A stretch of DNA of 64,000 nt from NCBI GenBank assembly GCA_963831705.1, contig CAWHRE010000010.1, positions 1,488,001 to 1,552,000 of the forward strand, in the 5' to 3' direction. The stretch is from DASQPR01 sp963831705 (GTDB taxonomy: Bacteria > Actinomycetota > Actinomycetes > Mycobacteriales > Micromonosporaceae). Shown one piece after another: positions 8,795-18,178 of this stretch. Within the stretch, counting starts at the first letter, position 1. Each line of letters begins with the position of its first letter. Both the position numbers and the translations under genes were made by a program. The notes under the pieces were generated by a model. That model was given only the letters and a program-made list of their open reading frames with translations, was not told the origin of the DNA and made no database searches.

Positions 8795-9532
8795 TTAGCT
8801 GCTCGGAGCGGTATAGCGGTCGAGCGTGAACGTCGATACGCCGGCCGTGTTGTCGATCGTGAGGCGGCTACCGGTACTCGGCCACGCATCCGGGGTGTAG
8901 ACGGTCCCGCCCGCGATGCCGGAATGCGCGACCCCGTCGATCGTTGCGCTACTCGCGCCGCCACCGATCGTGACCTGGGCGGGCATTCCGTCCGGCGCAT
9001 GTACGGTGAACGACGTGGCACCGCCCGACATCTGGACCGTCACGAGATCCGGCTCGGCTGGCACTTTCGCGTCGATCCGCGTCACCCCGGCGCCGAAGTC
9101 CAGCGTGGCAAGGCCACCGGCGCTCATGTCGACGTTCGCCTCGGTCGATCCGCCGTCGAGGTGAATCGTCCACATGACCGCGTTGCTCAATTCGACGTCC
9201 ACGATCGATGGGCCGTTGACGCCGCTGGACGAGAGCTGTGCCACGACCTGCCCACCGGCGATCACGGCGCTCGGCACCTGACCGGCGCCGACCGGAGTCG
9301 CGATGTGGTACAGCGCAACGCCGATGTCACCACTGTGGAGTACGACCGTCGTAACCCCGCTGGCCAGCTCGAAGCCCGCCGCTTTGAGATTGCCCCGGTC
9401 GGCCGATACGACGTGACCACCGGCCGGATTCACCGCCGGGTTGCCCACGCCCAGGGGCGCAACGCCCGAGCTGCCACACCCGGCGAGTGCGGCGCAGGCG
9501 AACACAACGAGGGCCGCTCCGGTCGTCTTCAT
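8795..9532 (-). CDS. Secreted lipoprotein of unknown function
   Basis: A 245-residue product beginning with a lipoprotein signal: basic start MKTTGAALVVFACAALAGC with lipobox LAGC, so it should be lipid-anchored at the outer face of the membrane. The rest is rich in Gly, Ala, Val and Thr with alternating hydrophobic residues (FELASGVTTVVLHSGDIGVALY, VDMSAGGLATLDFGAGVTRID), suggesting a beta-rich, perhaps beta-helix-like, fold. I do not recognise a named family. It is divergent from the peptidase S51 gene at 9597, with a 64-bp gap. Confidence 0.65.
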   Translation of the reverse strand: MKTTGAALVVFACAALAGCGSSGVAPLGVGNPAVNPAGGHVVSADRGNLKAAGFELASGVTTVVLHSGDIGVALYHIATPVGAGQVPSAVIAGGQVVAQLSSSGVNGPSIVDVELSNAVMWTIHLDGGSTEANVDMSAGGLATLDFGAGVTRIDAKVPAEPDLVTVQMSGGATSFTVHAPDGMPAQVTIGGGASSATIDGVAHSGIAGGTVYTPDAWPSTGSRLTIDNTAGVSTFTLDRYTAPSS

Positions 9533-9596
9533 GCACGCTATGTTGCCGGACCGAACGGGCATCAAACATTGGGCGCATTGCGAGTACGGTAACCGG

Positions 9597-10304
9597 ATGC
9601 CCCAGCAGATTTTCGGAATGTCGGGTCTCCTTGGTGGCCCTGGCACTCGGCCGACGTTCGATCTCGTCAGACACGCCGTGTCGCTCGCCGGCATTGAAAC
9701 GGGTGCGCCCGTACGCCTCTGCTACATCCCAACCGCGGTCGGCGATTCTCCGCGTGTGGTCGAGGCCGCCGAGAAGAACTTCGGGGCCATCGCGGGCCTT
9801 GAATTCAGTGCATTGACGCTCTTCACCCAGCCGAACGTACCGGACATCGCCGAGCACCTTCTCGCGCAGGACGTGATCTTCGTGGAGGGTGGCAGCGTCG
9901 CGAACTTGATGGCGGTCTGGCGCATTCACGGCCTCCGGCCGATCCTGCGCGAATGCTGGGAATCCGGGATCGTCTTGTCCGGAGCGAGCGCCGGGAGCAT
10001 CTGCTGGCATCTCGGCGGACCGACCGACTCGTTCAGCGATGCGCTCGACCCGTTCGACGACGGCATGGGGATCATTCCGTTCAGTAACGGTGTCCACGAC
10101 GACTTTCCGGACCAGCCACGCCGGACCGTCTATCGGGACCAGATCGCGAAGGGCATCTGCCCGCCGGGGTACGCCTCAGAAGACGGCGTCGGCCTGCACT
10201 ACATCGATACCGAGCTGCACGAAGCGGTCACCATCGTCGAAGGCAAAACAGCCTGGTGGGTAGACGAGACAGGCGAAACCCGAGTCCCCACCCGCCTGAT
10301 CTAG
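9597..10304 (+). CDS. Peptidase S51 family protein (peptidase E-like)
   Basis: A 235-residue protein from the ATG at 9597. The nucleophile elbow is GASAGSICW, preceded by DVIFVEGGSVANLMAVWR and RECWESGIVLSG, as in aspartyl dipeptidase (PepE) and cyanophycinase relatives of the class I glutamine amidotransferase-like fold. The downstream DFPDQPRRTVYRDQIAKG and GYASEDGVGLHY are typical of the actinobacterial branch. There is no signal peptide, so it is probably cytoplasmic. No clear ribosome site precedes the ATG, so the mRNA may be leaderless. A copy of the 61-bp palindromic repeat follows 15 bases after the stop. Confidence 0.85.
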   Translation: MPQQIFGMSGLLGGPGTRPTFDLVRHAVSLAGIETGAPVRLCYIPTAVGDSPRVVEAAEKNFGAIAGLEFSALTLFTQPNVPDIAEHLLAQDVIFVEGGSVANLMAVWRIHGLRPILRECWESGIVLSGASAGSICWHLGGPTDSFSDALDPFDDGMGIIPFSNGVHDDFPDQPRRTVYRDQIAKGICPPGYASEDGVGLHYIDTELHEAVTIVEGKTAWWVDETGETRVPTRLI

Positions 10305-10319
10305 CCCCCCACTTTCCCT

Positions 10320-10380
10320 GTTGATCCTGGAGTTGGTTGACGCATCGACGGCGTGTCGCTCTTATAACCTCAGGATCAAC
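10320..10380 (+). repeat. 61-bp palindromic intergenic repeat, copy 1
   Basis: Starts gttgatcctggagtt and ends with its near complement cctcaggatcaac, with a conserved middle (tgacgcatcgacggcgtgtcg). Three other copies are at 33376, 41127 and 43083, all 61 bp. This copy and 43083 share one orientation; the other two are reversed. Confidence 0.85.
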
Positions 10381-10410
10381 TTCGGCTCCATCGAGGGGTA
10401 GCCTCGCGGC

Positions 10411-10686
10411 ATGAGTTCGCTGCGCTTCGTCGTGATTCTCGACATTCCCGAAGGCGTACCCGGCATCGCGTACGAGGATGCCGTCCTGCCGTTGCTCGCA
10501 GATCATGGCGGGCTGCTCGACCAACGTATGCGTACCGCGGACGGCGCGACCGAGGTGCAACTGATCACGTTCGAGTCGCATGCCGGGTACGAGACCTACA
10601 TGGCCGACCCCCGCCGGGCAGCGGCCCGTGAGCAGTTCCTCACCGAGCCGCTACCGACTCGGCTTATCGAGGTACACCCCGTTTGA
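10411..10686 (+). CDS. Small hypothetical protein, possible dimeric alpha-beta barrel fold
   Basis: A 91-residue protein (MSSLRFVVILDIPEGVPG...). The pattern, an opening beta strand, a 'GGLLDQRMRT' turn, LITFESHAGYETYMADPRR, then a closing strand RLIEVHPV, resembles the small dimeric ferredoxin-like folds of DUF1330 or antibiotic-biosynthesis-monooxygenase proteins. The call rests on this layout only. It follows the 61-bp repeat and precedes another small gene on the same strand with a 27-bp gap, so the two may be co-transcribed. Confidence 0.55.
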   Translation: MSSLRFVVILDIPEGVPGIAYEDAVLPLLADHGGLLDQRMRTADGATEVQLITFESHAGYETYMADPRRAAAREQFLTEPLPTRLIEVHPV

Positions 10687-10713
10687 TGGCCGACAGCATG
10701 CGATGCTCGGCGG

Positions 10714-11151
10714 GTGCCATTCGTCGACTACTTCATCGCTGCTGACGACACCTCTGCCTCGCTGGCGATCGACGCGCCCGGCGGTCCGGAGAGCGGCGGA
10801 TACGAGACGATTGACGCCAAGGGCGTCGATCCGCTGGTTGTTCTCGGCAACCTCGAATCGATCTTGCTGGACCGGACCTATGCGGACGTCCTTGCCGATC
10901 CGCGTCATGGTCATCTACTGACCGACTCAGAGCGCGACGACCTTGTGGTGACAGTGACCGACACGTTGCGCGATGGGCTGGCCGCCGCGGACGGAGACCG
11001 GCTCCGCGCGGTCGCCGAGGAATGGGTGCAGACCGCTGAGCTTGCCGGCTCTGACTCGGATGCGCTGACCGAGTTGCTCGCGGTCTTTGCGGCGCTGGCC
11101 GATCGTGCGGTCCGCCAGGATTGGCATATCTACTGCTGGTGGGCTCTCTAG
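10714..11151 (+). CDS. Hypothetical protein
   Basis: A 145-residue acidic protein from a GTG start. There is no signal peptide and no membrane helix. The C-terminal part (DDLVVTVTDTLRDGLAAADGDRLR, ALTELLAVFAALADRA, ending DWHIYCWWAL) is mainly helical, and the Trp-rich end is distinctive. Similar proteins are scattered in actinobacteria without an assigned function, to my knowledge. It lies 27 bp after the small gene at 10411 and may share its transcript. Confidence 0.6.
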   Translation: MPFVDYFIAADDTSASLAIDAPGGPESGGYETIDAKGVDPLVVLGNLESILLDRTYADVLADPRHGHLLTDSERDDLVVTVTDTLRDGLAAADGDRLRAVAEEWVQTAELAGSDSDALTELLAVFAALADRAVRQDWHIYCWWAL

Positions 11152-11483
11152 TCAAGCCAATGAAAATGCCGGGCCACTCATATTGAGGGCCCGCATAGGT
11201 GGCGGATATGCAACTTGATCGGCATCCAGTCGGCGGCACATTCGACCGAACGAATGAGCCGTGCCGGGCTATGTGTGCGATCGCATATATCGACTTCGAG
11301 CGCGGCGTTGCCGTCCGTATTCGGGTTGTGACTGACCGGCGTCGCGAATGATCGCATAGGCGAGTGCCCGAGATCGTCAATTCGCGCCACGCTAATACCG
11401 CCCTTCGGCCGAAGGCGCTTACGGATAGATCTTCGGAGCCGTGCGATTGCCCACCAGCGCTCCGTGGAGGGGGATGAACGTTC
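11152..11483. other. 332-bp intergenic region before the CHAP protein gene
   Basis: No gene is supported here. A short hairpin (cgggcc...ggcccg, about 11177-11195) just after the upstream stop could end transcription. The last 20 bases hold a strong ribosome site (ggaggggg) for the GTG at 11484. I looked for a c-di-AMP riboswitch, common ahead of actinobacterial wall hydrolases, and did not find its conserved segments. Confidence 0.4.
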
Positions 11484-13529
11484 GTGCGTCTATTTATGCG
11501 ATTGCGGCCGGTCCGCGTATTCGCAGCTCTGGGAACCATGCTTGCCGGTCTGTTATTGGTCGGCGTGACCATCGGGGGCGCGGGGGCGGCACCGGCAATT
11601 ACGCAGGCCGGCACGTGCACTGGGTTCTCGGACGCCAAGGCACTGGGAGCCGCATACACCGATTCGGTGGTTACGGTTCCGGCGTGCGGCCCGCAGCCGA
11701 TGCTCGGCGGCTCATTGGCGAGCCTCGTCCCGTATCCCGGCGGACGAACAATCGCCGGATATCAATGCGTTGAGTTCGCCGAGCGGTTTCTGTATTACCG
11801 GTACGGGGTAAAGACACTTGCGTCCACCAATGGCGACCAGGTAGTCGACCACTACGCCGGGTGGAATCCGTTGCTTTTCAAGGTGATTGCCAACGGCACT
11901 GCCGGACAAGCGCCGGTAGAAGGGGATGTGCTGAGTTTCTCCGACGTCACTACCTTCAATGGCGGCAACGGTGGTCATACCGCCGTTGTTCAGTCCAGCT
12001 CCGTCAATTCATCAGGTACGGGGTCAATCACCATCATCGAGGAGAACGGCGGCTCGAAAGCGGCCACCGGCAGCCAGGTGCTCACGGTCAGCGCCTGGAA
12101 CGTCCAATACAGCGCGCATCCCGATGTGAAATGGCTTCACTACGTGGCCTCGACTCTGCCCGCCAAGCCGACAAGCCCGAAGGTCACGTCGACCACAGGT
12201 ACGAGCGCCGTTCTGGCCTGGACCGACGCGTCCGACAACGAATCCGCCTTCTGGTCGCAGTACCGGATCGGTGGTGGCCCATGGATCACCGGCCCGCGGG
12301 TAGGGGCCGACGTGACATCCATGACCATCGGCGGTCTGGCGGTCGGCACGGCCTATACGTTCCAGGTCGGCGCGCACGACACAGCCGGTACGCACTGGTC
12401 GTCCTACTTCTACGGGACAACCGTCGCCGTACCCGCACAGCCGACCAACCCGAAGGTCACCGCAACCACGAGCACGAGTGCGACTCTGACCTGGACGGAT
12501 ACCTCGAACAACGAGACGAGCTTCGTCTCGCAGTACAAGGTTGGCAACGGCTCCTGGACCAGGGGGAACTCGGTCGGCCCCGGAAAGACCTCGATGACCG
12601 TAACCGGCCTCACCCCGGGGACGACGTACACCTTCCAGGTCGGTGGCGCGAACGTCGCCGGAACGAAGTGGTCGGCGTACGTCACCGGCAGCACCCCGCA
12701 GGTCCTGCCGGCGCAACCGACCAACGTCCGGGTCAGCTCGACAAGCCAGACGACCGCGGTGCTGGCGTGGACGGACACGTCGAACAACGAGACCGGCTTC
12801 CGGTCGCAATACAAGATCGGCTCCGGAGCCTGGGTTACCGGCAACTCCGCCGGCACGAACGCGACATCGCTGACCGTGACCGGACTCAAGCCCGGTACGG
12901 CCTACACATTCCAGGTCGGCAGCAACAACTCGGTCGGCACCCACTGGTCGGCCTACGTCTACGGCAGCACGACGACACAGCCGACGCCGCCACCGCCACC
13001 GCCGACCTCCGGCTACCACGCCGGACGTCAGGTCAAGGTCGACTCGCACGCCACGGGTGGAGTGTCGGGGCACAAAGGGCCGAACAACTCGTACGCCACC
13101 GGTCCGACGTACGCGGCGAATACCGCCATCTGGATCGTCTGCTACGTGAACGGCGAGTCGATCACCGGCCCGTACAACACCACGACGATCTGGGACCTCG
13201 CGGACGACGGCTACTACTACACCGATGCGTGGCTCTACACCGGCACGAACGGCCCGGCCGTACCGGCGTGTGCTCCCAAGAACGTCCCTGTGGACTCGCA
13301 CGCCACGGGCGGGCTTTCGGGGCACCGCGGACCGGATAATTCCTATGCCACCGGTCCGACGCACGCGACGAACTCGTCGATCACGATCTTCTGCTACGTG
13401 ACGGGCGAGTCGATTACGGGTCCGTACAACACGACGACGATCTGGGATCTACTCAGACGACGGCTACTACTACACCGATGCATGGCTTTATACCGGCACC
13501 AATGGCGCTGCAGTACCGCACTGCTGAGC
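11484..13529 (+). CDS. Secreted CHAP-domain protein with three FnIII repeats (3' frameshift)
   Basis: The signal peptide is residues 1-35 (RVFAALGTMLAGLLLVGVTIGGAGA). The CHAP domain spans about 65-215, with catalytic Cys in GYQCVEFAERFL, His in GGHTAVVQ and IIEENGG, so it is a likely peptidoglycan amidase or endopeptidase. Three fibronectin type III units of about 92 residues follow (each starting P..PT.P/VKV or similar), then a PTPPPPPPT linker and two 80-residue repeats (VDSHATGG.SGH.GP, ESITGPYNTTTIWDL). Near 13453 an extra base shifts the frame; the intended end DDGYYYTDAWLYTGTNG...VPHC runs to a TGA at 13529, while the written frame ends at 13538. Probably exported and wall-associated. 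Confidence 0.83.
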
Positions 13530-13534
13530 CAAAT

Positions 13535-13870
13535 CTAGGGTGATGAGGTCGGCTCTCCTTGTTTCGGCAAGGGGAGCCGACCGCGCACCAGAGCGAACTT
13601 CAAGGCCGCGTGCCGGGCTGCGATCAGGTCGCGGGCCGCGTTCATCGTGTCGGCCGCCCGCGCCGCGCGACTGTCTGCCGGCACTTGGACGACGATCCAC
13701 CCGCGCCCGTTGTCGGTGCGTGCACGTGCCGGTACGTCGTTCGCCTGAGCAAGGCGCTCGTAGTGGCGGGCCCACGCCTCGGCCACCGGCCTGGTCAGCG
13801 GCAATCTCGCGATCACCTGGTCGCCTTCGGAGTCGAGCTCAATTTCGCCGTGTGGATCGATGGCAGTCAT
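13535..13870 (-). CDS. Hypothetical protein
   Basis: A 111-residue protein from the ATG at 13870 (MTAIDPHGEIELDSEGDQV); a slightly longer start at 13888 is possible. It has no signal peptide or membrane segment. A central NGRGWIVVQVPADSRAARAADTMNAARDLI block looks like a strand-loop-helix unit and the tail is basic and Pro-rich. It is convergent with the CHAP gene, which ends 6 bases away. I do not recognise the family. Confidence 0.5.
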   Translation of the reverse strand: MTAIDPHGEIELDSEGDQVIARLPLTRPVAEAWARHYERLAQANDVPARARTDNGRGWIVVQVPADSRAARAADTMNAARDLIAARHAALKFALVRGRLPLPKQGEPTSSP

Positions 13871-14086
13871 GCCGATAGATGCCTCCATCTGCTCGGACCT
13901 GACATCGACTACAGCATGACAGCCAAGTATCGGTGTCTGCCGGATTCCGGCGGTCTGCCTGTGCTACCTGGCCGGTTCCGTGCGAAGTAGCAGCCAACTG
14001 GCGATTCGACTCGTACGATCCAAATGAGCCCGTGCGAGCAGGCGTGACTCTCGCCGCACCAAACGGTCGCCATGAATGGAGATTCC

Positions 14087-14515
14087 ATGAGTACGCCTGT
14101 CCGCTCCCCAGTGCGCGCTTCCGGGGGCATGATCCTCGCCGCCATGATCATGGTTCTCGCTGGCCTCTTCCAATTCTTTGAGGGTCTCGCCTCGATCGGC
14201 CACGACCATCTCCTCATCGTCAGAAGTGGATATACGTTCCGACTCAACACGACGGCTTGGGGCTGGATCCACATGATTCTCGGCATCGTCGTCGTCATCG
14301 TCGGATTCGGTGTGCTGTCGGCCATCACCTGGGCCCGCTACGCCGGGATGGGTCTAGCTCTGCTGCAGGCGCTCAGCAGCTTCTTCTTCATTCCCTACTA
14401 TCCCGCCTGGGCATTGACGATCATTGCCTTGGACATCGTGGTGATATGGGCCCTCGCCACCGGGCATTCGGCGACGACACGCGAACAAGATTCCAGAATT
14501 GACGCGCTCAATTGA
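14087..14515 (+). CDS. DUF7144-type four-helix membrane protein
   Basis: A 142-residue membrane protein from the ATG at 14087, preceded by ggagattcc; an ATG at 14072 is less well placed. Four helices: GGMILAAMIMVLAGLFQFFEGL, GWIHMILGIVVVIVGFGVLSA, WARYAGMGLALLQALSSFFFIP and WALTIIALDIVVIWALATG. This layout is common in small actinobacterial membrane proteins of unknown function. Its last two codons lie inside the left copy of the 134-bp attachment repeat, so it was probably the gene beyond the tRNA-Ser terminator before the island inserted. Confidence 0.7.
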   Translation: MSTPVRSPVRASGGMILAAMIMVLAGLFQFFEGLASIGHDHLLIVRSGYTFRLNTTAWGWIHMILGIVVVIVGFGVLSAITWARYAGMGLALLQALSSFFFIPYYPAWALTIIALDIVVIWALATGHSATTREQDSRIDALN

Positions 14516-14643
14516 GACCATCGGCCATCAAACGAGCAAACGCCGGATCCCTGGAAATCAGAGGTCCGGCGTTTGCGGTGCTACTGGCGGTGGCGGCGGG
14601 ATTTGAACCCGCGGAGGGCTCACACCCTCACACGCTTTCGAGG
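14510..14643. repeat. Left attachment-site repeat (134 bp)
   Basis: Identical over all 134 bases to 32386-32519. It contains the end of the DUF7144 gene, a terminator hairpin (14536-14576), and the 3' half of tRNA-Ser up to the anticodon loop (14585-14643). Beyond 14643 the match stops (tctgagaac instead of the tRNA 5' half). Confidence 0.95.
14585..14643 (-). pseudogene. tRNA-Ser 3'-half remnant
   Basis: Carries the encoded CCA end, T arm (gggatttgaacccg read on the plus strand), variable arm and anticodon loop of tRNA-Ser, then stops. It is the displaced original 3' end of the tRNA gene at the left edge of the island. Confidence 0.88.
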
Positions 14644-14808
14644 TCTGAGAACGTCTGTCCGAAGCCATTCGCGAGTGTCCGTAACGTGGTCGGCAGGCGT
14701 GGCTAACCGCGCACGAACGTCGCCGAACTCAGATGAACGAGACCAAGACTGAGACCATGGGGTCGGGGCGGTTCGGCCGCGACACCGACCCCGCAACCGC
14801 CGCCCGAG

Positions 14809-15171
14809 TTACGCGTCAGCCGTCGATGCCTCAGCCGCGATGACAGCGCGGCGTTTGATATGACGATCCCTGGCGACGGACAGCAGCAGGCCGCCGAAGA
14901 GCAGGACTACCCCCGTGATCGCCATCGGCGGGTTCGTAGATGTCTTTCCGATCACGTAGGCCTCACACATGATGAGAAGGCCGACGCCCCAGGAGATCTG
15001 CCAGACGGCAAGGGAGATCGGATCACCGATGCCGCCGCGTCCTTTTAGCCGGCGTTGCGTCAGGCGGCCGACACGACCGGTGATCAAGAGACGAACACCG
15101 TCAACGAGCTGGACGACGGCACTAACACCGAGGAGGGCAGTCACGGCGATCGCCGTGGGATCGGTATCCAT
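14809..15171 (-). CDS. Small membrane protein of the island
   Basis: A 120-residue protein from the ATG at 15171 (MDTDPTAIAVTALLG). Three hydrophobic helices: AIAVTALLGVSAVVQLVDGVRLLI, LAVWQISWGVGLLIMCEAYVIG and MAITGVVLLFGGLLLSVA, followed by a basic tail. No family recognised. It is the first gene inside the left end of the island. Longer upstream starts are possible but their sequence is Arg/Gly-rich with no ribosome site. Confidence 0.5.
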   Translation of the reverse strand: MDTDPTAIAVTALLGVSAVVQLVDGVRLLITGRVGRLTQRRLKGRGGIGDPISLAVWQISWGVGLLIMCEAYVIGKTSTNPPMAITGVVLLFGGLLLSVARDRHIKRRAVIAAEASTADA

Positions 15172-15902
15172 GGTCGGCACCCTATGCTCGCCGCGACCAC
15201 CGGGCCACCCCCTCCGACCGCCTAAGCCCTCGTGCCAACGCCTTGAGAGGGCGCTTCCTTGCCCAAGCTGACCAAGGAAAGGACGGAAGTTGGTCTCATC
15301 GCAACGGGCTTGTATTGACCTCTGTTCACCCCGCGATCGGGCACGAAGCGGGCACATGGTTCGTCGATCGCGAATGCTGTAAGCCCCGACTGTTCAACGG
15401 CGACTGGGACGATTGCCTCTGAGCGTCACCCGGAGGATTCGGTTTCTGAAGTCGGGGTCTGAGAGTACGTCAACGCCAACTTGACACTCGGGTTACGAAT
15501 GGTTGTCAGCCCCAACCACTACCCTGACTTCGTTCAGATCCGCGTCAGTCAGTTGATCACTTCTAAGTCGGCAGGAGTCTCATCCGTGGGAGAGTACAAG
15601 AAGCCAAAAAAGAACCTACATCGTGAGTTCGTGTATTTGAATCACGATGCAATTCTGAACTCCCTCTCGGCATTTGAAGCGGGCCGCATCGATGAAATCG
15701 TAGAGAAGACGACAGAGGCGACCGAGGGTGGGATCGATGGAAGCCTTGGCTTCAAGGGCGCCAAGATAGGCGGAGCACGCAAGAAGCAGGGCACGCTCCA
15801 GGAGGAGCTGGTCCGAACTCGAACGTGGTTTTCGTCCTTCGAAAGCTGGCACTCAAAGCTAATCGAGGAAGACGCTCTCGGCACGTTTACTGAGTGCGTT
15901 AT

Positions 15903-16655
15903 TCAATCGATGGTTATGACAGGCTCATGTTGAATGTTGCAGCGGAACCTCTCGTCGAGTTCGGCGTCGAAGCGGTGGCCCAGATCGTGTCCCAGCGCAT
16001 TCAGCTCTCGAATCTGATCAACGGTCAGCCGTCGACACTCCCACATCAGCTCGGCGAGACCTTCGGCGTAGTCCGGTGCCGGGGTATCTTGCGTCATTTC
16101 GATGTCACATAACGCGGCGAGGTCCCCGACGGGTATGCCGAGAAGGTGCGCGAACCCGCTGACGAGTTGCGGGTTGAGCGCGTTGCCTCCTCGGACGATC
16201 ATGGTGACGGTAGACGTCGACAGGTACGGGCCGCCCGAGAAGAACAGCAACTTGGCAGCGGAGTAGTTCCCGAGGTTGCGGTGGTGTATCAGCCGACCGA
16301 TGATCGCGCCTGTCGTGTCCTCGGGGACGGGTCGGACCGGCGGGGGAAGCGACCCGGCACGTGGCTGCTGAGGCATGGCACGGGCCGCGGCGAGCAGGAG
16401 CGGCCGGGCCGGCGGCAGAGCCCAGTAGTCCCAGGCGATCCGCCCCGGGTCGGCCTTCGGATCCGTGGGGGCGAGATCGGCGGGCAGTTCCCGTCCGGCG
16501 AGCGCGAACAGGTCGGCTGCACGCCAGCTCAGCGCGGGAGCAAGGCGCCGCAACGCCGCCGGTGTCGAGACGTCGGCGCTAGCGATTTTGGCTACCGTCG
16601 CGGCGTCCCAGCCACGACGGTCCGTCAGCCGGTGCAGTAGGACCTCGAATTCCAC
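15903..16655 (-). CDS. Passenger protein of the IS5-type element, regulator-like
   Basis: A 250-residue protein carried inside the IS, convergent with the left end and divergent from the transposase. The N-terminal part (LLHRLTDRRGWDAATVAKIA) and the middle (LIHHRNLGNYSAAKLLFFSG...STVTMIVRGGNALNPQLVSGF) look like helix-turn-helix/XRE-like segments, and LLGIPVGDLAAL is typical after an XRE helix. It ends within the left inverted repeat. A DNA-binding regulator of transposition is a plausible role, by inference; it is not a standard IS5 gene. Confidence 0.6.
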   Translation of the reverse strand: MEFEVLLHRLTDRRGWDAATVAKIASADVSTPAALRRLAPALSWRAADLFALAGRELPADLAPTDPKADPGRIAWDYWALPPARPLLLAAARAMPQQPRAGSLPPPVRPVPEDTTGAIIGRLIHHRNLGNYSAAKLLFFSGGPYLSTSTVTMIVRGGNALNPQLVSGFAHLLGIPVGDLAALCDIEMTQDTPAPDYAEGLAELMWECRRLTVDQIRELNALGHDLGHRFDAELDERFRCNIQHEPVITID

Positions 16656-16786
16656 TCGACCTCCCCAGCCTTCGTGCTTCAGTTAGAGCGTTCGGCAGTC
16701 GGAGGCTGCGATGCGGTCAGGCTTGATCGACTTGTGACGTGTCCATGATGGACGCGGTGGCCGGTCGCGGGTAGATCACCTGGTTT

Positions 16787-17605
16787 GTGACGACACAACT
16801 GATCTTCGCGGACCGGCCGCCGCGCATGCAGATTATGGCGGGGCTCCTCCCGGAGCAAGCCGACCAACTGGTCGCCGACGTATACGCGGCCAGTGGCATC
16901 GACCCAGGGCGGCGCCGTGTGGTCGGCCCGTACCGTACGGTCCTGATGGTGCTGATCTACCTGCGGCAGAACATGTCCCAGGCTCTGATCGCGGAGCTGT
17001 TCGACTGCTCCCAGCCGACCGTGTCGCGGTGGATTGCACGGCTCGCCCCGATCATCACGACCGTGCTGACGCCAGCCGCGGCGCACCGCGCGCAGCGGGA
17101 ACTCCGCTCGACGGTGCGCGTCGACGGATTCCTGGCCCCCATCGGCGACCGCCGAGAAAACACTTTCACGGCGGGCATGTACTCCGGAAAACGCCACCAC
17201 TGCGGGTTCAACGTCCAGGTCGTCGGCTCCGCCGACGGTCGACTCGTGCTGGTCGGCGATCCGCAGCCGGGCAAAATGCACGATGCCAAAGCCTGGCAGG
17301 AAAGCGGACTTGCCGCCCGGTTCGAAGGTCGCCTGCACGCTGACGGCGGACCCGGCGGCTTCGCTGATACCGCCTACAGCGCCACCGGCCTGACCACCCC
17401 ACGACGCAAAGCCGCCGGAAAGGAACGCACCGAATCCGAGATCGACTTCAACCGGGCCATCTCCTCCCGACGCGCCAGCGTGGAACGGGTCATCGCGCAC
17501 CTGAAGAACTGGAAACTCCTCGCGACCGGCTACCGCGGCCTGCTCGACCAGTTCCCGATGTTCCTGGACGTCATCGTCAAGCTCGAGATTTACAGAACAT
17601 CATGA
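16787..17605 (+). CDS. IS5-family transposase (DDE_Tnp_4 type)
   Basis: A 272-residue DDE transposase. The N-terminal helix-turn-helix (ALIAELFDCSQPTVSRWIARL) is followed by the catalytic domain: STVRVDGFLAPIGDRR (first Asp), LVLVGDPQPGKMHDAKAW (second Asp), and the late Glu in SSRRASVERVIAHLKNWK. It appears intact. It ends 20 bases before the right end of the element. Confidence 0.9.
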   Translation: MTTQLIFADRPPRMQIMAGLLPEQADQLVADVYAASGIDPGRRRVVGPYRTVLMVLIYLRQNMSQALIAELFDCSQPTVSRWIARLAPIITTVLTPAAAHRAQRELRSTVRVDGFLAPIGDRRENTFTAGMYSGKRHHCGFNVQVVGSADGRLVLVGDPQPGKMHDAKAWQESGLAARFEGRLHADGGPGGFADTAYSATGLTTPRRKAAGKERTESEIDFNRAISSRRASVERVIAHLKNWKLLATGYRGLLDQFPMFLDVIVKLEIYRTS

Positions 17606-18178
17606 CCATCTATTGAATAACCCTCTGATTGGGACATGAGGGTTCGAGACCAGGTAGAGATTGGCGATACGATCAAGTTCACGGCTGATGTTCGTCTCTC
17701 GCCGCTGTACAAGCTGGTCACAGTGTTTCTTTCGTACGCTAGCAATCAAGGCGGACTCCAAATCAAGGGAGCAGATCTGGCTGCGGCCAAACAGAATGCA
17801 AAGATGATGAACAGCTGGATTGCCAACAAAGATGGCGTTCGCACAATCGCCGCATACTTTCAACCGAGCGGAATAACCAAGCCAAGGATTGTTGGGCGAT
17901 TGTCAGACAATTACCTTGTAAGCGGTCTGGATAACATTGAGGAACGCTACCAAATCATTGCCCAAGTTCGATCAATCCTTGCGCCTAATGACACCGAGTC
18001 CCTTCTTCGGGTACTTCGAGATGCACCACCAGTGCCAAAAGAGGTTGAGGTTGTGACGGAGGCCATGAAACACATGCAAGACGGCGCTGTGCACCTCGGC
18101 GTTCCATTCGAGGACGACGATCTGCTGTTCAGCCACCCCGACGTCATCGTTCAGCCCATTGCCATCTACAAGTGATCC

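Larger units (their letters stand above)
15894..17625 (+). mobile_element. IS5-family element (IS1031-like) with a passenger gene
   Basis: The ends gtgcgttattcaatcgatgg and (reverse complement of the right end) gagggttattcaatagatgg are inverted repeats with three mismatches in 20. A 3-bp target duplication TGA (15891-15893 and 17626-17628) flanks it, which fits the TNA target of the IS1031 group. Its 1,732 bp carry a transposase on the plus strand and a second gene on the minus strand. The interrupted DUF6414 frame is exactly restored on removal. Confidence 0.85.
15586..18175 (+). pseudogene. DUF6414 family gene split by an IS5-type insertion
   Basis: The 5' part (GTG at 15586, AGGAG 8 bases before it, to 15893) encodes HREFVYLNHDAILNSLSAFE, EATEGGIDGSLGFKGAKIGG and EELVRTRTWFSSFESWH, the start of a DUF6414 protein. 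The 3' part (17629-18175) encodes DQVEIGDTIKFTADVRLSP through QPIAIYK. Removing 15894-17625 and one TGA copy restores one frame (GTFTDWDMRVRDQVEIGD), giving about 285 residues. DUF6414 proteins are of unknown role and often sit in mobile or accessory regions. Base composition is clearly lower in GC than the neighbours, pointing to transfer from elsewhere. Confidence 0.85.

Noticed and set aside
11152..11483. c-di-AMP riboswitch before the CHAP protein
   Set aside because: The conserved segments of the ydaO-type riboswitch are not present.
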